NCBI RefSeq assembly: GCF_016865255.1
Contig: NZ_CP033381.1
Location: forward strand, 5,022,001-5,086,000
Length of the DNA stretch: 64,000 bases
Origin: Methylomonas sp. LW13
GTDB lineage: Bacteria > Pseudomonadota > Gammaproteobacteria > Methylococcales > Methylomonadaceae
Direction of reading: 5' to 3'
The notes beneath the pieces are model-generated. The model searched no databases. It saw only the letters and a program-made list of their open reading frames with translations, and was not told the DNA's origin. The translations under genes were made by a program, and so were the position numbers. Of the stretch, positions 9,179 through 21,983 are shown in pieces (position 1 is the stretch's first letter; each line of letters starts with the position of its first letter).

Positions 9179-11086
9179 ATGTACAAACTGTTAGTTCAGA
9201 AAGTCAATGCTCTTTATTCTAAAAAAGTACCCGCTACCGGCGTAGGCCTTTTCAGGCTTTTGTTTGGGGTGGTGACACTGCAGGAAGTTTTTTTTCTGCT
9301 GTATTTCAACCACTTGATATTCGACCCCATCCCGTTCATGGATGTCGAATTTCCGATGATTCCGTTCTTCCTTTGGCTATGGGCCGCGGTGGCGTTTTGT
9401 CTGGCCATCGGTTACCGCTGCCAGGCGGCCAGTGTTGCTAACTACATTTTTTGGCTGCTATTCGTTAATTTCACACCTATGCAGCGCGATTTCGACGGCG
9501 GCTTCGATTTGTTCATGATCGGCGCCAATTTCTTTCTGATCTTCATGCCTATGGACCAAGCCTTTTCTATTGATGGCCTTAGGAAAAAATTGCTGCGCCC
9601 CTTCACGCATTATTCTCAATACCAAGCTCCGGAAGTGTCTGCACTGACTTATTATCTACCTGTCGCGATTTGTCTGGGCTTTTTGTATTTCGATTCCGCG
9701 ATACACAAGATGTTTGCCGAGCATTGGCGCAACGGCTTGGGTGCTTGGTTGCCGTCTTCGATTCCGTATTACATGTCCGCGCTGGATTTGTCCTGGCTGC
9801 TGAATATCGAGATTTTGCAAAAAATCATCGGCTACACCATCATCGCATTCCAGTTTACTTTCCTGTTGTTTTTTCATCGCCGCCAGTTCAGATGGCTGTA
9901 CTTTCTGATCGGGATTTCCTTGCATTTGGGCATTACCCTGTCCTTCAATATTTACCCGTTCGGAATGGGAATGCTGATTTTCTATGCCCTGGTAATGCCA
10001 TTTGCCTGGTATAGAAAAATCGGGGGACTTCTACGGATCACACAACCACTATTGACGGTGTTTTACGACCAACAATGCCCATTGTGCAATCGCACAGTTT
10101 TAACACTGAATCATTTCGACGTTTTGCACGGCGTCGATTTCAAGCCCGCACAAGTGTTTGCAATCGATTATCCAGCTCTAGCCGAATTGGGCGAAAAGCA
10201 ACTGCTGACCGATTTGTACGCGGTGGATGGTGATGGGCGGGTTTATGCCGGCGTTGATACTTACGCGCAAATTTTAATCTCGATGCGCTACACCGCGATG
10301 ATAGGTTGGGCCATGAAACTGCCGCTGCTTTATCAATGGATATGCGGGCGCTATCGGGCGATTGCCGATTCGCGCACGCGATTGGCGTGCGATGTGAGCT
10401 GTCTGCCGGCATCAGCTGAAAACCTGCCGCCGAGTTTGTACGAGCGAATTTTCGAAGCGGAGCATGCCTTACCGGCCAGAAGTCGCGTACACAAAATCAG
10501 CAAAGTGTTGCTGGTGTTGATCTTGTTTCAGTTCAACAGCAGCTTTCACTATGGTTTGCTGTACCGCCTGCATGTCGATACCCGCCAGTCGCCGATAACC
10601 AGCATGCTGGCGGATATGAGCAATGCGGTCTTAATGATGTCTCACACATTTTTGGGCATCACCCCTCACGCGCTGTATCTTCACGACCATTTCGAAGGCT
10701 ATGACCGCTTATTGGCTATTACCTATTTGGATGCCAACGGCAAAGAGCAATGGTTACCGTTTGTTAATCGGCAAGGCCGCCTGTTGGCGCCGAATTGGGG
10801 ACGGGTGCATTCCATGTGGGCCAACATTGCGGTAACCCCAAATATCGACGAGCTCCGCTTGAAAAAATTCATCATGAAAGTCACGGCGTTCTGGGGAAAA
10901 AAGAGTGGTTTAGAGCTCGATAGCACGCAATTTATCGTCAAAATGAAGAGAATTCGAGCACCGTTTGTATGGGAAAAAGATCTCAGGAACAGCAACTTGG
11001 CAGGAGAATGGCAAGCAATAGGCTCCGCACAATGGACTGGAAAGGACATAAAGATCAACCTGCCGAAAGACATCGATATTTTGTAA
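9179..11086 (+). CDS. HTTM (gamma-carboxylase-like) membrane protein fused to a DCC thiol domain
   Basis: 635 residues. The N-terminal half has several membrane helices and the pattern of the HTTM/vitamin-K-dependent-carboxylase-like family (for example SAIHKMFAEHWRNG near 180). After the helices a DCC/DUF393 domain starts at about 290 with the diagnostic FYDQQCPLCN, in which Cys300 and Cys303 form the CxxC pair. The C-terminal 200 residues contain one more helix followed by a soluble region. ATG at 9179; a -10-like TATAAT lies at 9145-9150. The gene is alone on its strand between two terminator regions. HTTM-DCC pairs are known in bacteria, but their substrate is not clear, and I infer no specific reaction. 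Confidence 0.85.
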   Translation: MYKLLVQKVNALYSKKVPATGVGLFRLLFGVVTLQEVFFLLYFNHLIFDPIPFMDVEFPMIPFFLWLWAAVAFCLAIGYRCQAASVANYIFWLLFVNFTPMQRDFDGGFDLFMIGANFFLIFMPMDQAFSIDGLRKKLLRPFTHYSQYQAPEVSALTYYLPVAICLGFLYFDSAIHKMFAEHWRNGLGAWLPSSIPYYMSALDLSWLLNIEILQKIIGYTIIAFQFTFLLFFHRRQFRWLYFLIGISLHLGITLSFNIYPFGMGMLIFYALVMPFAWYRKIGGLLRITQPLLTVFYDQQCPLCNRTVLTLNHFDVLHGVDFKPAQVFAIDYPALAELGEKQLLTDLYAVDGDGRVYAGVDTYAQILISMRYTAMIGWAMKLPLLYQWICGRYRAIADSRTRLACDVSCLPASAENLPPSLYERIFEAEHALPARSRVHKISKVLLVLILFQFNSSFHYGLLYRLHVDTRQSPITSMLADMSNAVLMMSHTFLGITPHALYLHDHFEGYDRLLAITYLDANGKEQWLPFVNRQGRLLAPNWGRVHSMWANIAVTPNIDELRLKKFIMKVTAFWGKKSGLELDSTQFIVKMKRIRAPFVWEKDLRNSNLAGEWQAIGSAQWTGKDIKINLPKDIDIL

Positions 11087-11098
11087 ACATCTAGGGTA

Positions 11099-11127
11099 TT
11101 GCATACTCGGTTTTGTCATGCTATAAA
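11099..11127 (+). promoter_or_regulatory. Promoter of the first small lipoprotein gene
   Basis: TTGCAT (11099-11104), a 17-base spacer and TATAAA (11122-11127): close to sigma-70 consensus, about 60 bases upstream of the ATG at 11187. Confidence 0.6.
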
Positions 11128-11186
11128 TTTTGCGTGCTTGAATTTGAGTACACACAAAAATAAAAACCTTTAAATCGGAGGATGTT

Positions 11187-11324
11187 ATGAAAAAAGTATT
11201 TTCTGTCTTGGCTATGGTAATGATGATTGTAAGCTTGAGCGGTTGCATGGACGACCCAGACCAAGGCAACCCAAAACCAAAAGGCTATGGCTCACCTAAC
11301 CAACAAGGTTCAGGGGTTAAATAA
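11187..11324 (+). CDS. Small lipoprotein, copy 1 of a tandem pair
   Basis: 45-residue protein beginning MKKVFSVLAMVMMIVSLSGC. It has a basic n-region, a hydrophobic core and a lipobox LSGC with the lipidated Cys20, followed by MDDPD and a Pro/Gly/Gln/Asn-rich tail. A GGAGG motif precedes the start. The signal peptide, the MDDPD segment and the 5' leader are nearly repeated 330 bases downstream, which marks a tandem duplication. Asp follows Cys at +3, not +2, so lipoprotein sorting is probably to the outer membrane by the usual rule (inference). The function is unknown. Confidence 0.8.
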   Translation: MKKVFSVLAMVMMIVSLSGCMDDPDQGNPKPKGYGSPNQQGSGVK

Positions 11325-11355
11325 TCCTAGCCCTGGCAGGATATTCCTTCCTGAG

Positions 11356-11378
11356 TAAGGCCCACCCTGTGGGCCTTA
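11356..11378 (+). terminator. Terminator after lipoprotein copy 1
   Basis: Nine-bp perfect stem (TAAGGCCCA with TGGGCCTTA) and a five-base loop, followed by a T/C-rich stretch (ATTTCTTTTCC). Confidence 0.7.
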
Positions 11379-11412
11379 TATCCCGATTTCTTTTCCTCCA
11401 AACAGATTTAGT

Positions 11413-11441
11413 TTGCGCCAAACTGGTTCGGCATGTTTAAA
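11413..11441 (+). promoter_or_regulatory. Candidate promoter of the second small lipoprotein gene
   Basis: TTGCGC (11413-11418), a 17-base spacer and TTTAAA (11436-11441), about 75 bases before the ATG at 11515. A weaker match than for copy 1. Confidence 0.4.
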
Positions 11442-11514
11442 TCTAGCTGTGCTTAATTTTTTGTTTAGATTCAGCACACGCAAAAATATAAAAAACTTTT
11501 ATTTGGAGGATGTT

Positions 11515-11634
11515 ATGAAAAAAGTATTATCTCTTTTAGCTATGACCCTGATGATTGCTGGCCTGAGCGGTTGCATGGACGATCCGGATGCATCAAAACA
11601 AAAAGTTTCTAGCTCTACTTCTGTAGCGCTTTAA
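11515..11634 (+). CDS. Small lipoprotein, copy 2 of a tandem pair
   Basis: 39-residue protein beginning MKKVLSLLAMTLMIAGLSGC with lipobox LSGC and Cys20, then MDDPD and a Ser/Thr/Lys tail that differs from copy 1. It has the same TGGAGGATGTT leader before the ATG as copy 1. The in-frame extension upstream to 11413 has no ribosome-binding site and runs through the promoter region, so the short form is chosen. Conservation of the signal peptide and leader but not of the tail suggests a rapidly diverging pair. Confidence 0.8.
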   Translation: MKKVLSLLAMTLMIAGLSGCMDDPDASKQKVSSSTSVAL

Positions 11635-11651
11635 TCTTTAAGCTTGAAGAA

Positions 11652-11680
11652 AAAGGCCCGCTAATGCGGGCCTTTTTTTT
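11652..11680 (+). terminator. Intrinsic terminator after lipoprotein copy 2
   Basis: Ten-bp perfect stem (AAAGGCCCGC with GCGGGCCTTT), a four-base TAAT loop and a run of eight T residues. Strong. Confidence 0.92.
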
Positions 11681-11710
11681 GCAGCTTAAATTTTAGCCCT
11701 CTAATTCGAA

Positions 11711-12475
11711 TTACCCTGCTATTCGTTCTGCATCGATTTGCAACATCGCTTTATTAATCCAGGCTTCGGCCTCTGCATTAATATCCTTCGATTTTTTATC
11801 AATGCTACTGATAACCGGCCCAATCTTGACCTTAATCACGCCCGGATATTTCAAAAAACTGTTGCGCGGCCAATACTCTCCTGCATTGTGCGCCAGCGGA
11901 ATCACCGGAAAACCGGATTTTTGCGCCAGCATTGCGCCACCCGCATTAAATTTTTTATGCGCTCCCGGTGCCACTCGGGTTCCCTCCGGAAACACCACCA
12001 CGAACAAGCCTTCCTGCAAACGCTGGATGCCCTGATCGATCAACATCTTTAGTGCTTCTTTCTGATTTTGCCGATCTATCGCGATGGGTTTTAATGTCGC
12101 CAGCGCCCAGCCGCCAAACGGGATTTGCAGCAACGATTTTTTCAAAACCGCGGTTTGCGGGAAAATAAATTGCCGCAAAGCCACCGTTTCCCAGGCCGAC
12201 TGATGTTTGCTGAGAATAATCGCCGCGCTATCGCGAGGAATGTTTTCCAGCCCTTCCACTTCATAACTTAGCCCGCAACATAACTTCAGCATAAACAGCA
12301 GGCAATTGATCCAAACATCGGCGATTTTATAGCGCATCGGAAACGGCAGAAAATAACCGCCCAAGATGGCTACACCAACAATCAGCGTCGAGAATACTAT
12401 GTAAATGAACAACAGTGTCGAGCCCAAATAGACTCTGAAATCAGCTTGTCGAGACGATGTGCGTGGCTGCGTCAT
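11711..12475 (-). CDS. plsC: 1-acyl-sn-glycerol-3-phosphate acyltransferase
   Basis: Membrane acyltransferase that makes phosphatidic acid from lysophosphatidic acid. From the ATG at 12475 (MTQPRTSSRQADF) it has 254 residues, near the usual PlsC length; the longer in-frame extension runs into gmhB and is rejected. A helix at about 15-45 is followed by the acyltransferase motif KHQSAWET, with His91 and Glu96 as the HX4(D/E) catalytic pair, and by the second motif FPEGTR near 160. The start overlaps the end of gmhB by about 35 bases, so translation is probably coupled. It is the last gene of the glyQ-glyS-gmhB-plsC operon. Confidence 0.92.
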   Translation of the reverse strand: MTQPRTSSRQADFRVYLGSTLLFIYIVFSTLIVGVAILGGYFLPFPMRYKIADVWINCLLFMLKLCCGLSYEVEGLENIPRDSAAIILSKHQSAWETVALRQFIFPQTAVLKKSLLQIPFGGWALATLKPIAIDRQNQKEALKMLIDQGIQRLQEGLFVVVFPEGTRVAPGAHKKFNAGGAMLAQKSGFPVIPLAHNAGEYWPRNSFLKYPGVIKVKIGPVISSIDKKSKDINAEAEAWINKAMLQIDAERIAG

Positions 12476-12983
12476 AAAGATTATCGAAAATAGGAACGTT
12501 AAGTTGTGGATTATTAATAGCGGTTTTTTTGCCTTTGCCGGTTTTGACCAGAATAGGTTTGGCACCGGCCGATTCGGCGGCCTGAATATCGCGCAAGGAG
12601 TCGCCAATCGCATAAGTTCGGCTCAAATCAGCTTGCGTATCGGCGGCAAAGCGTCGAAACAGTCCGTCCAGAGGTTTGCGGCAGTCACAAGTGTCGTTTG
12701 GGCCGTGAGGGCAAAAATAAATGGCTTCTATGTGTCCGTCGGCCTGGGACGCCAATTGCCGCATTTTGGCATGTATCGCCGCCAGCGTTGCCAAATCGAA
12801 TAAGCCCCTGGCAATCCCCGACTGATTCGTAATCACCACGACTTTGTAGCCATGTCGATTCAACAGCGCTATGGCTTCCAGGCTGCCGGCTAACGGCAGC
12901 CATTCCTCGGGAGATTTGATGAATGCGTCGGAATCAACATTGATAGTGCCGTCCCGATCCAGAATAACGTAACGCTCGGTCAC
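12441..12983 (-). CDS. gmhB: D-glycero-beta-D-manno-heptose 1,7-bisphosphate 7-phosphatase
   Basis: HAD-superfamily phosphatase of the ADP-heptose pathway for lipopolysaccharide inner core. 180 residues. Motif I is DRDGT with Asp9 and Asp11. ITNQSGIARG follows near 53-62. The HADIIIA zinc loop holds the Cys/His residues CPHGPNDTCDC near 92-102. It starts with GTG at 12983 and overlaps the stop of glyS as GTGA, implying translational coupling. The glyS-gmhB-plsC order is a common gammaproteobacterial arrangement. Confidence 0.95.
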   Translation of the reverse strand: MTERYVILDRDGTINVDSDAFIKSPEEWLPLAGSLEAIALLNRHGYKVVVITNQSGIARGLFDLATLAAIHAKMRQLASQADGHIEAIYFCPHGPNDTCDCRKPLDGLFRRFAADTQADLSRTYAIGDSLRDIQAAESAGAKPILVKTGKGKKTAINNPQLNVPIFDNLYDAATHIVSTS

Positions 12984-15049
12984 GATTGCAATTTGGATAT
13001 ATCGGCAATTTTCAGGAATTGATTGGACAACTTGGCCAGCAATGCCAAACGGCTGTTGCGCAAAGCCTCGTCGTCAGTATTGACCATCACGTTATCGAAA
13101 AACGCATCGACGCTATCGCGCAACTGCGCCAAACGGCTCAAGGCCAGCGGATAATTCTGTTCTGCCAGCAAGGGCAAAATGTCGGTTTCCGATTGCTCGG
13201 CTGCCGCCAATAAGTTTTTCTCGGCCGCTTCGACCAGGGCCCCAATGCTCTCGGTAGGCGCTTGATCAGATTTTTTCAAAATATTGATGATGCGCTTGTT
13301 GGCCGCTGCCAGGCTTTCCGCTTCCGGCAAGGCTCTAAAGCTTTGCACGGCGCGAATACGCAGCATGAAATCCAAGGGGCTGGTCGGATTGACAGCCAAT
13401 ACCGCTTCGAATTCGTGGCTGGTGTAGCCCTGATCCAGACAATACCCTTTTAAGCGGTCGAACAGAAAGCCGATCACTTTCTGCCGGGTTTCGACTTTAT
13501 TAAAGTCGTGACTGAATTGATCCAGCGCCGCATCCAGCAGCTCCACAACATCCAAGGCGATACCGTTTTCGATCAGCACCCGCAAGATGCCCAGCGTGGC
13601 TCGACGCAAGGCATAAGGATCTTTATCGCCGGTTGGGATCAAGCCGGCGCTGAAAATGCCGGCCAGGGTGTCTATTTTTTCCGCCAGCGCCAACACCTGG
13701 CCGATTTGGCCGCTCGGGGTCGCGCCGCCGGATTGCTTGGGATAATAATGTTCTTCCAAGGCCAACGCCACGTCGGCATGCTCACCGTCGGCCGCCGCGT
13801 AATAACGGCCCATCGTACCTTGCAGGTTAGCAAATTCGCCGACCATATTGGTCATCAAATCGGTTTTAGCCAACAGTGCAGCGCGCTTCGCTAATTCGAC
13901 ATCGGCGCCCAACTTCTCGGCGATCAAGGCCGCCAAGCTGGCGACGCGTTCGGTTTTATCGAACAAGGTGCCCAAATCCTTCTGAAAGACGATGCTTTTT
14001 AGGCTCTCAACCCGCTCGGCCAGCGATTGCTTTCTATCCTGTTTCCAGAAAAATTCAGCGTCGACCAGGCGTGGCAACACCACGCGCTCATTGCCTTGAC
14101 GGATGGAATCGGGGTTGGAGCTTTCGATATTAGCGAAAGTAATGAAATGCGGCAACAATCGGCCTGCAGCATTTTTGACCGGAAAATATTTCTGGTTGGC
14201 CTGCATCGTGGTGATCAGGACTTCCTGCGGCAGCTCCAGAAAACGCGCATCGAAATTACCCACGACCGGCACCGGCCATTCGTTCAATGCCGCCACCTCT
14301 TCCAGCAAATCGTCTTCGATATGGGCAATACCGCCAACATTGCTGGCCGCTTGATTGGCAGCATCGCGAATAATGGTCATGCGTTCTTCAAAGTCGGCCA
14401 GTACCTTGCCATGCTGTTTGAGGATGTCCAGATATTCGTGTGGACTACCGATGCTCAAATCCAGTGGTGAATGAAAGCGGTGACCACGGGTGACGCGGCC
14501 GGTCGTGCGGCCGAGAATATCGGTAATCAGAATTTCAGAACCCAACAGCAAAACCGCCCAATGTACCGGCCGGGCAAATTCGGCATCGAAACTTCCCCAG
14601 CGCATACGTTTAGCAATCGGTAAATTGGCCAGACTTTTGCGGATAATGTCAGGGATCAACTCGGCAGTGGCTTGGCCTTTCACCGCTTGTTTGAAGATCA
14701 ACCATGAACCCTTGTCGGTTTCCAGCTTCTCCAAATCCTCAAAAGACGCACCGCAACTGGCGGCAAAACCCAATGCCGCTTTGCTGGGTGTACCATCCGG
14801 GCCGTATGCTGCCTGGATGGCAGGGCCGCGCTTTTCCACGACTTTATCAGATTGAAAGGTTTGCAGATCGTCGATCAATACCGCCAAGCGGCGCGGCGTG
14901 GCATAAGCGCGGCCTTGGTCGTAGCTCAAACCGGCTTCCTGCAAGCCTGCCAGAATGTTGTCCAGCAAGGCCTGACTGAGTTTTTTTAAGAACTTCGGCG
15001 GTAACTCCTCGCAGCCCAGTTCGAACAATAAATGATTGGTCTCGGTCAT
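12980..15049 (-). CDS. glyS: Glycyl-tRNA synthetase beta subunit
   Basis: Beta chain of the alpha2-beta2 glycyl-tRNA synthetase, which contributes tRNA recognition. From the ATG at 15049 (MTETNHLLFELGCEELPPKF) the protein has 689 residues, matching E. coli GlyS; an extension to 15190 would overlap glyQ and is rejected. The characteristic N-terminal ELGCEELP is followed by the HD-like region and a C-terminal DALR-type anticodon-binding domain (DSVDAFFDNVMVN). The start lies one base after the glyQ stop. Confidence 0.97.
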   Translation of the reverse strand: MTETNHLLFELGCEELPPKFLKKLSQALLDNILAGLQEAGLSYDQGRAYATPRRLAVLIDDLQTFQSDKVVEKRGPAIQAAYGPDGTPSKAALGFAASCGASFEDLEKLETDKGSWLIFKQAVKGQATAELIPDIIRKSLANLPIAKRMRWGSFDAEFARPVHWAVLLLGSEILITDILGRTTGRVTRGHRFHSPLDLSIGSPHEYLDILKQHGKVLADFEERMTIIRDAANQAASNVGGIAHIEDDLLEEVAALNEWPVPVVGNFDARFLELPQEVLITTMQANQKYFPVKNAAGRLLPHFITFANIESSNPDSIRQGNERVVLPRLVDAEFFWKQDRKQSLAERVESLKSIVFQKDLGTLFDKTERVASLAALIAEKLGADVELAKRAALLAKTDLMTNMVGEFANLQGTMGRYYAAADGEHADVALALEEHYYPKQSGGATPSGQIGQVLALAEKIDTLAGIFSAGLIPTGDKDPYALRRATLGILRVLIENGIALDVVELLDAALDQFSHDFNKVETRQKVIGFLFDRLKGYCLDQGYTSHEFEAVLAVNPTSPLDFMLRIRAVQSFRALPEAESLAAANKRIINILKKSDQAPTESIGALVEAAEKNLLAAAEQSETDILPLLAEQNYPLALSRLAQLRDSVDAFFDNVMVNTDDEALRNSRLALLAKLSNQFLKIADISKLQS

Positions 15050-15050
15050 G

Positions 15051-15965
15051 TCACGCTCCCTGTCTGGCGAGAATCGGAAAGCCCAGCGCTTCCCGACGGT
15101 TGTAATAGGCTTCGGCGACCGATTTGGCCATGTTGCGTACCCGTAAGATGTAGCGTTGGCGCTCGGTGACCGAAATGGCGTGGCGGGCATCGAGTAGATT
15201 AAAAGAGTGGGAGGCTTTTAAGACCATTTCGTAAGCCGGCAGCGGCAGGTTTTTCTCCAGCAGCATCAGGCATTCACGCTCATAGGTGTCGAAGCACTGG
15301 AATAGGAAGTCGACATTGGCGTGATCGAAATTGAACTCGGACATTTCCACTTCGTTTTGGTGGAACACATCGCCATAGGTGACCACGCCTTGCGGGCCGC
15401 GGGTCCAGACCAAATCGTAGACGCTTTCCACGCCTTGCAGATACATCGCAATCCGCTCCAGGCCGTAAGTAATTTCGCCGCTTACCGGCCGGCATTCCAG
15501 GCCGCCGACTTGTTGGAAATAGGTAAACTGGGTGACTTCCATGCCGTTCAACCACACTTCCCAGCCCAATCCCCAGGCACCCAGCGTTGGCGACTCCCAG
15601 TTGTCTTCCACAAAACGGATGTCGTGTTCCAGCAAATCCAGGCCCAGATGCCGCAATGATCCCAGGTACAACTCCTGAATATTGTCCGGCGACGGCTTCA
15701 TGATTACCTGAAATTGGTAATAATGCTGCAAGCGGTTGGGATTTTCCCCGAAACGGCCGTCGGTCGGGCGCCGCGAAGGTTGTACGTAAGCGCTGTTCCA
15801 AGGCTCTGGACCAATGGCGCGCAAGAACGTGGCGGGGTGGAAAGTGCCGGCACCGACTTCCTGATCCAAAGGCTGCAACAACACACAACCTTGATTCGAC
15901 CAGTATTCCTGCAAGGTCAGAATCAAGCCCTGAAAAGTAGAGACATCGTTTTTGCTAATCGACAC
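15051..15965 (-). CDS. glyQ: Glycyl-tRNA synthetase alpha subunit
   Basis: Catalytic class II subunit of heterotetrameric glycyl-tRNA synthetase. Motifs include [12 protein letters not shown] at the N-terminus, [14 protein letters not shown], the class II region [19 protein letters not shown] and a C-terminal [19 protein letters not shown] chose the GTG at 15965, which gives 304 residues against 303 in E. coli; the frame stays open up to 16139, but that extension resembles no synthetase sequence. The Shine-Dalgarno is poor. A TACAAT -10-like element on the minus strand at 16000-16005 may be its promoter. Confidence 0.93.
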   Translation of the reverse strand: MSISKNDVSTFQGLILTLQEYWSNQGCVLLQPLDQEVGAGTFHPATFLRAIGPEPWNSAYVQPSRRPTDGRFGENPNRLQHYYQFQVIMKPSPDNIQELYLGSLRHLGLDLLEHDIRFVEDNWESPTLGAWGLGWEVWLNGMEVTQFTYFQQVGGLECRPVSGEITYGLERIAMYLQGVESVYDLVWTRGPQGVVTYGDVFHQNEVEMSEFNFDHANVDFLFQCFDTYERECLMLLEKNLPLPAYEMVLKASHSFNLLDARHAISVTERQRYILRVRNMAKSVAEAYYNRREALGFPILARQGA

Positions 15966-16269
15966 GTCGGGAGCCACTTGATAGATAAAAAATGAGTTTA
16001 TTGTACCTGAAAAGTACTCGCTAGACAGGCGCCAAGGGGGCTTTAAAGAATCCCGCTCAAGCCTGCTAACATCGCTCCAGGCAAGCGGAATCTGTGCGCT
16101 CTGGCTCCCCACTAGCGTCCTCACAAGCCGGAATGCCATACCGACTTACTCAACCGCCAATAATAGTAGTTTTCCGTTGCAAGACATTCAGCCAATATTC
16201 CTTCTCCGCCAATAACCGGTTAAGATCAGCCCCAGAAAATAATAACTATAAAAAATAAGAGGGTGGATT
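15966..16269. other. Intergenic region between glyQ and the zeta-toxin-family gene
   Basis: About 300 bases without a supported gene. The only signals I see are a minus-strand TACAAT (16000-16005) for glyQ and, at the right end, an AT-rich stretch followed by AGAGGGTGG, which serves as the ribosome-binding site of the gene at 16270. Confidence 0.4.
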
Positions 16270-18438
16270 ATGCAAAACCCCAGCCGGAATCTTCCGGGTT
16301 ACAGGCCGCTAAAACGCCTACGCACCGCGCTGGCTATTGCCCAAGGCGCCGGACTGTTGTCGACCTTGTTGCAAGAGCTGGAAATCACCGTCTCGCACGA
16401 CCAGACCAAGCGCGTCACTTATATGACCGGCTTGTACTCGCGCATTCATCGCGAAATGTTTAGCGATTGGAAGGAGCAGCCCACGGTCACCCACCGGCCC
16501 GGCACGATGCCGGATGCCGATAAGCGCAAACAATTTCGCGTCGCCATCGAGCGCTTGGTGCTGGATGGCGACAGCAATAGCGATACGGCGATTTTCGATA
16601 ACAACGGCTTTGTGATCCACAGCGAGGACATCGCCGAGCGACTGGCCAACTTTTATCATTCCTTGCGGATCATTCGGCCTTATGGCTACGGCAATCGGAT
16701 GACGCTGGATTTTTTCATTACCGCGCTGGGTAACCTGCCGGCCTTCAAGGCCGTCTACGAACAAGGCATCGATTTTCGCCGCCTAACTGCCGAAGACGCT
16801 TTGGTGCTGCACGATCATAATAGTCAACACCGGGCGCTGAGCCGCGCCTTTACGCACGCCCTCGATCCCAGTCGGATTAAAAGCCTTCACAACCAAGCCA
16901 ACCGCTACGGCAAATGGCCGGAGAACAAGCGCTTTTTGCTGGGGATACCGTTTCTGTCGCATACCACCAGCGACGGCATCGAATGCCTGATCACCGTGAC
17001 GGGCGGTCTGGTGCCGCTGAGTAGCATTACCGCCGAACAACTCATTGCCGGCCAGCATTTTGCCGATAATCCCTTGAGCGTGTCCGAGCACATCATCGGC
17101 TATTTGCCGGCTACCGAAGATTTGCGCGCCCCCGGCAAATTCGAGATTGACGCGATCCCGATTCGTGAAGACGGCGTTGCGCCGCTGTTTTGCCTGGACG
17201 TGAACATGCTCACCGGCTTGCGCTCCCCCAGCCAAGCTGAATTGATGGATTTGTTGAAGCAGTGCGCCGGCGAGCAAGCCAATCTATTTTTATTGGCGGA
17301 CAACGAAGCCTTAAAACAAAAAATGCTGGTCGCCGCTCGTCACGAAGTGCGCTTGCGCCGTACCGTGGAAATTGCCTACGAGCGCTTAGCCAAGATTACC
17401 CGCATTTTAATCGCCGCCCGAGACGCGATTTTCGCCGGCAAAACCCCGGTCGATCAACCGCAGTTTTTGATGAGCATGGGCGGTGCCGGCGTCGGCAAAA
17501 CCGCAGTTGAGGAAATCGCCACCGCGCTGTGCGGCGACAATTTCGTCATTGCCTCCTTGGACGAATTTAGAAAACTCAGCGATTTGTATCGCCTGCTGAC
17601 TGCCGCTAATCACCACAGCGACGACTATGTTTACGTCGAGCCTTTTGCCAATCGACTGCGCGACTTGGTGGCGCAGCATGCCCGCGAGCTGCGCATCAAT
17701 ATTTTGTACGACGGCACAGGCATTCCCTACTCTCCGCGTTATTCCACAGCCATCAAACAGTTCCAGGCCGCCGGCTTTCGCACCCAGATTGCCGCCGTCG
17801 ATGCGTTTCTGGTCAAGCCGGTGGGCCGTGAACAAGAGCTATCGCGCTCCGGCGTCATCGGCAGTGTCAAATCGCGCTTTGAAGCGACCGGTCGCGCCTT
17901 GCCATGGGTAGTGACCATCGATAAACATATCCGCTCCCCTCAAGAATTTCTCAATGCCTTGGAGGATGTCGCGCTGGCGAAAATCTCGCTGTTCGCCAAT
18001 GACGGCGAACGCGACCGGCATTATTTAGTCGCGGAAAGTTTTTTGTGCAGCGACGCAGAGTTAGAGCAATTGCAACAGCAGCAACTGGCCGGCGATTTGG
18101 TCGAGCACCTAGTGAAATTGATACGCCAGCATCCGGATTCGGTATTGAAAAGCCTGGCCGGCGCTTGCGACACCCGCTTGACCGCGTTGATCGCTCGCAA
18201 CCCGGACTTGAGCGAAGACAATGTCGGCTATTTAATCTACAAAGGCAGCGAGGGCAATCGGGTATTGCTGATTTATCATCTGCGGCGTTTGATTGATTTT
18301 GTGGAAAAACGCCAGCTCAACCCTAACGCCTCCGGCGAAGACGGCTTGTTGCATAAACCGGCGGCGCTGGCGTTTCATATCGACCCGCAAGCCAAAGACG
18401 CCTCGATCACCCGCTTGCAGGGTAGCGTGGAGACGTAA
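16270..18438 (+). CDS. Large zeta-toxin-family P-loop protein
   Basis: 722 residues. The central-to-C-terminal part is a zeta-toxin/UNAG-kinase-like P-loop domain: Walker A GGAGVGKT at about 404-411, then DEFRKLSDLYRLL near 430, a YVYVEP segment and ILYDGTGIPYSP near 477-488. Zeta toxins phosphorylate UDP-N-acetylglucosamine, but many larger relatives have no tested activity. The N-terminal 400 residues are unrecognised. The ATG at 16270 follows GAGGGTGG. No epsilon-like antitoxin gene is adjacent on either side and the gene stands alone. A housekeeping kinase-like role is as likely as toxicity. Confidence 0.8.
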   Translation: MQNPSRNLPGYRPLKRLRTALAIAQGAGLLSTLLQELEITVSHDQTKRVTYMTGLYSRIHREMFSDWKEQPTVTHRPGTMPDADKRKQFRVAIERLVLDGDSNSDTAIFDNNGFVIHSEDIAERLANFYHSLRIIRPYGYGNRMTLDFFITALGNLPAFKAVYEQGIDFRRLTAEDALVLHDHNSQHRALSRAFTHALDPSRIKSLHNQANRYGKWPENKRFLLGIPFLSHTTSDGIECLITVTGGLVPLSSITAEQLIAGQHFADNPLSVSEHIIGYLPATEDLRAPGKFEIDAIPIREDGVAPLFCLDVNMLTGLRSPSQAELMDLLKQCAGEQANLFLLADNEALKQKMLVAARHEVRLRRTVEIAYERLAKITRILIAARDAIFAGKTPVDQPQFLMSMGGAGVGKTAVEEIATALCGDNFVIASLDEFRKLSDLYRLLTAANHHSDDYVYVEPFANRLRDLVAQHARELRINILYDGTGIPYSPRYSTAIKQFQAAGFRTQIAAVDAFLVKPVGREQELSRSGVIGSVKSRFEATGRALPWVVTIDKHIRSPQEFLNALEDVALAKISLFANDGERDRHYLVAESFLCSDAELEQLQQQQLAGDLVEHLVKLIRQHPDSVLKSLAGACDTRLTALIARNPDLSEDNVGYLIYKGSEGNRVLLIYHLRRLIDFVEKRQLNPNASGEDGLLHKPAALAFHIDPQAKDASITRLQGSVET

Positions 18439-18528
18439 GACCTTGGTTCTTTATAAATGGGCATTTCATAAACCGTGCAGCAGATTTGCTGTTAGCCGAT
18501 TTGCTTGCTACATTTCCAGCACTGATAA

Positions 18529-21979
<3,451 letters not shown>

Positions 21980-21983
<4 letters not shown>

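Noticed and set aside
12459..12803. 114-codon plus-strand frame opposite gmhB
   Set aside because: Antisense shadow of a well-supported gene.
13508..13894. 128-codon frame opposite glyS
   Set aside because: Antisense shadow; no ribosome-binding site and no recognisable domain.
16000..16139. Upstream extension of glyQ to 16139
   Set aside because: The added ~58 residues match nothing in GlyQ; the GTG at 15965 gives the family length.
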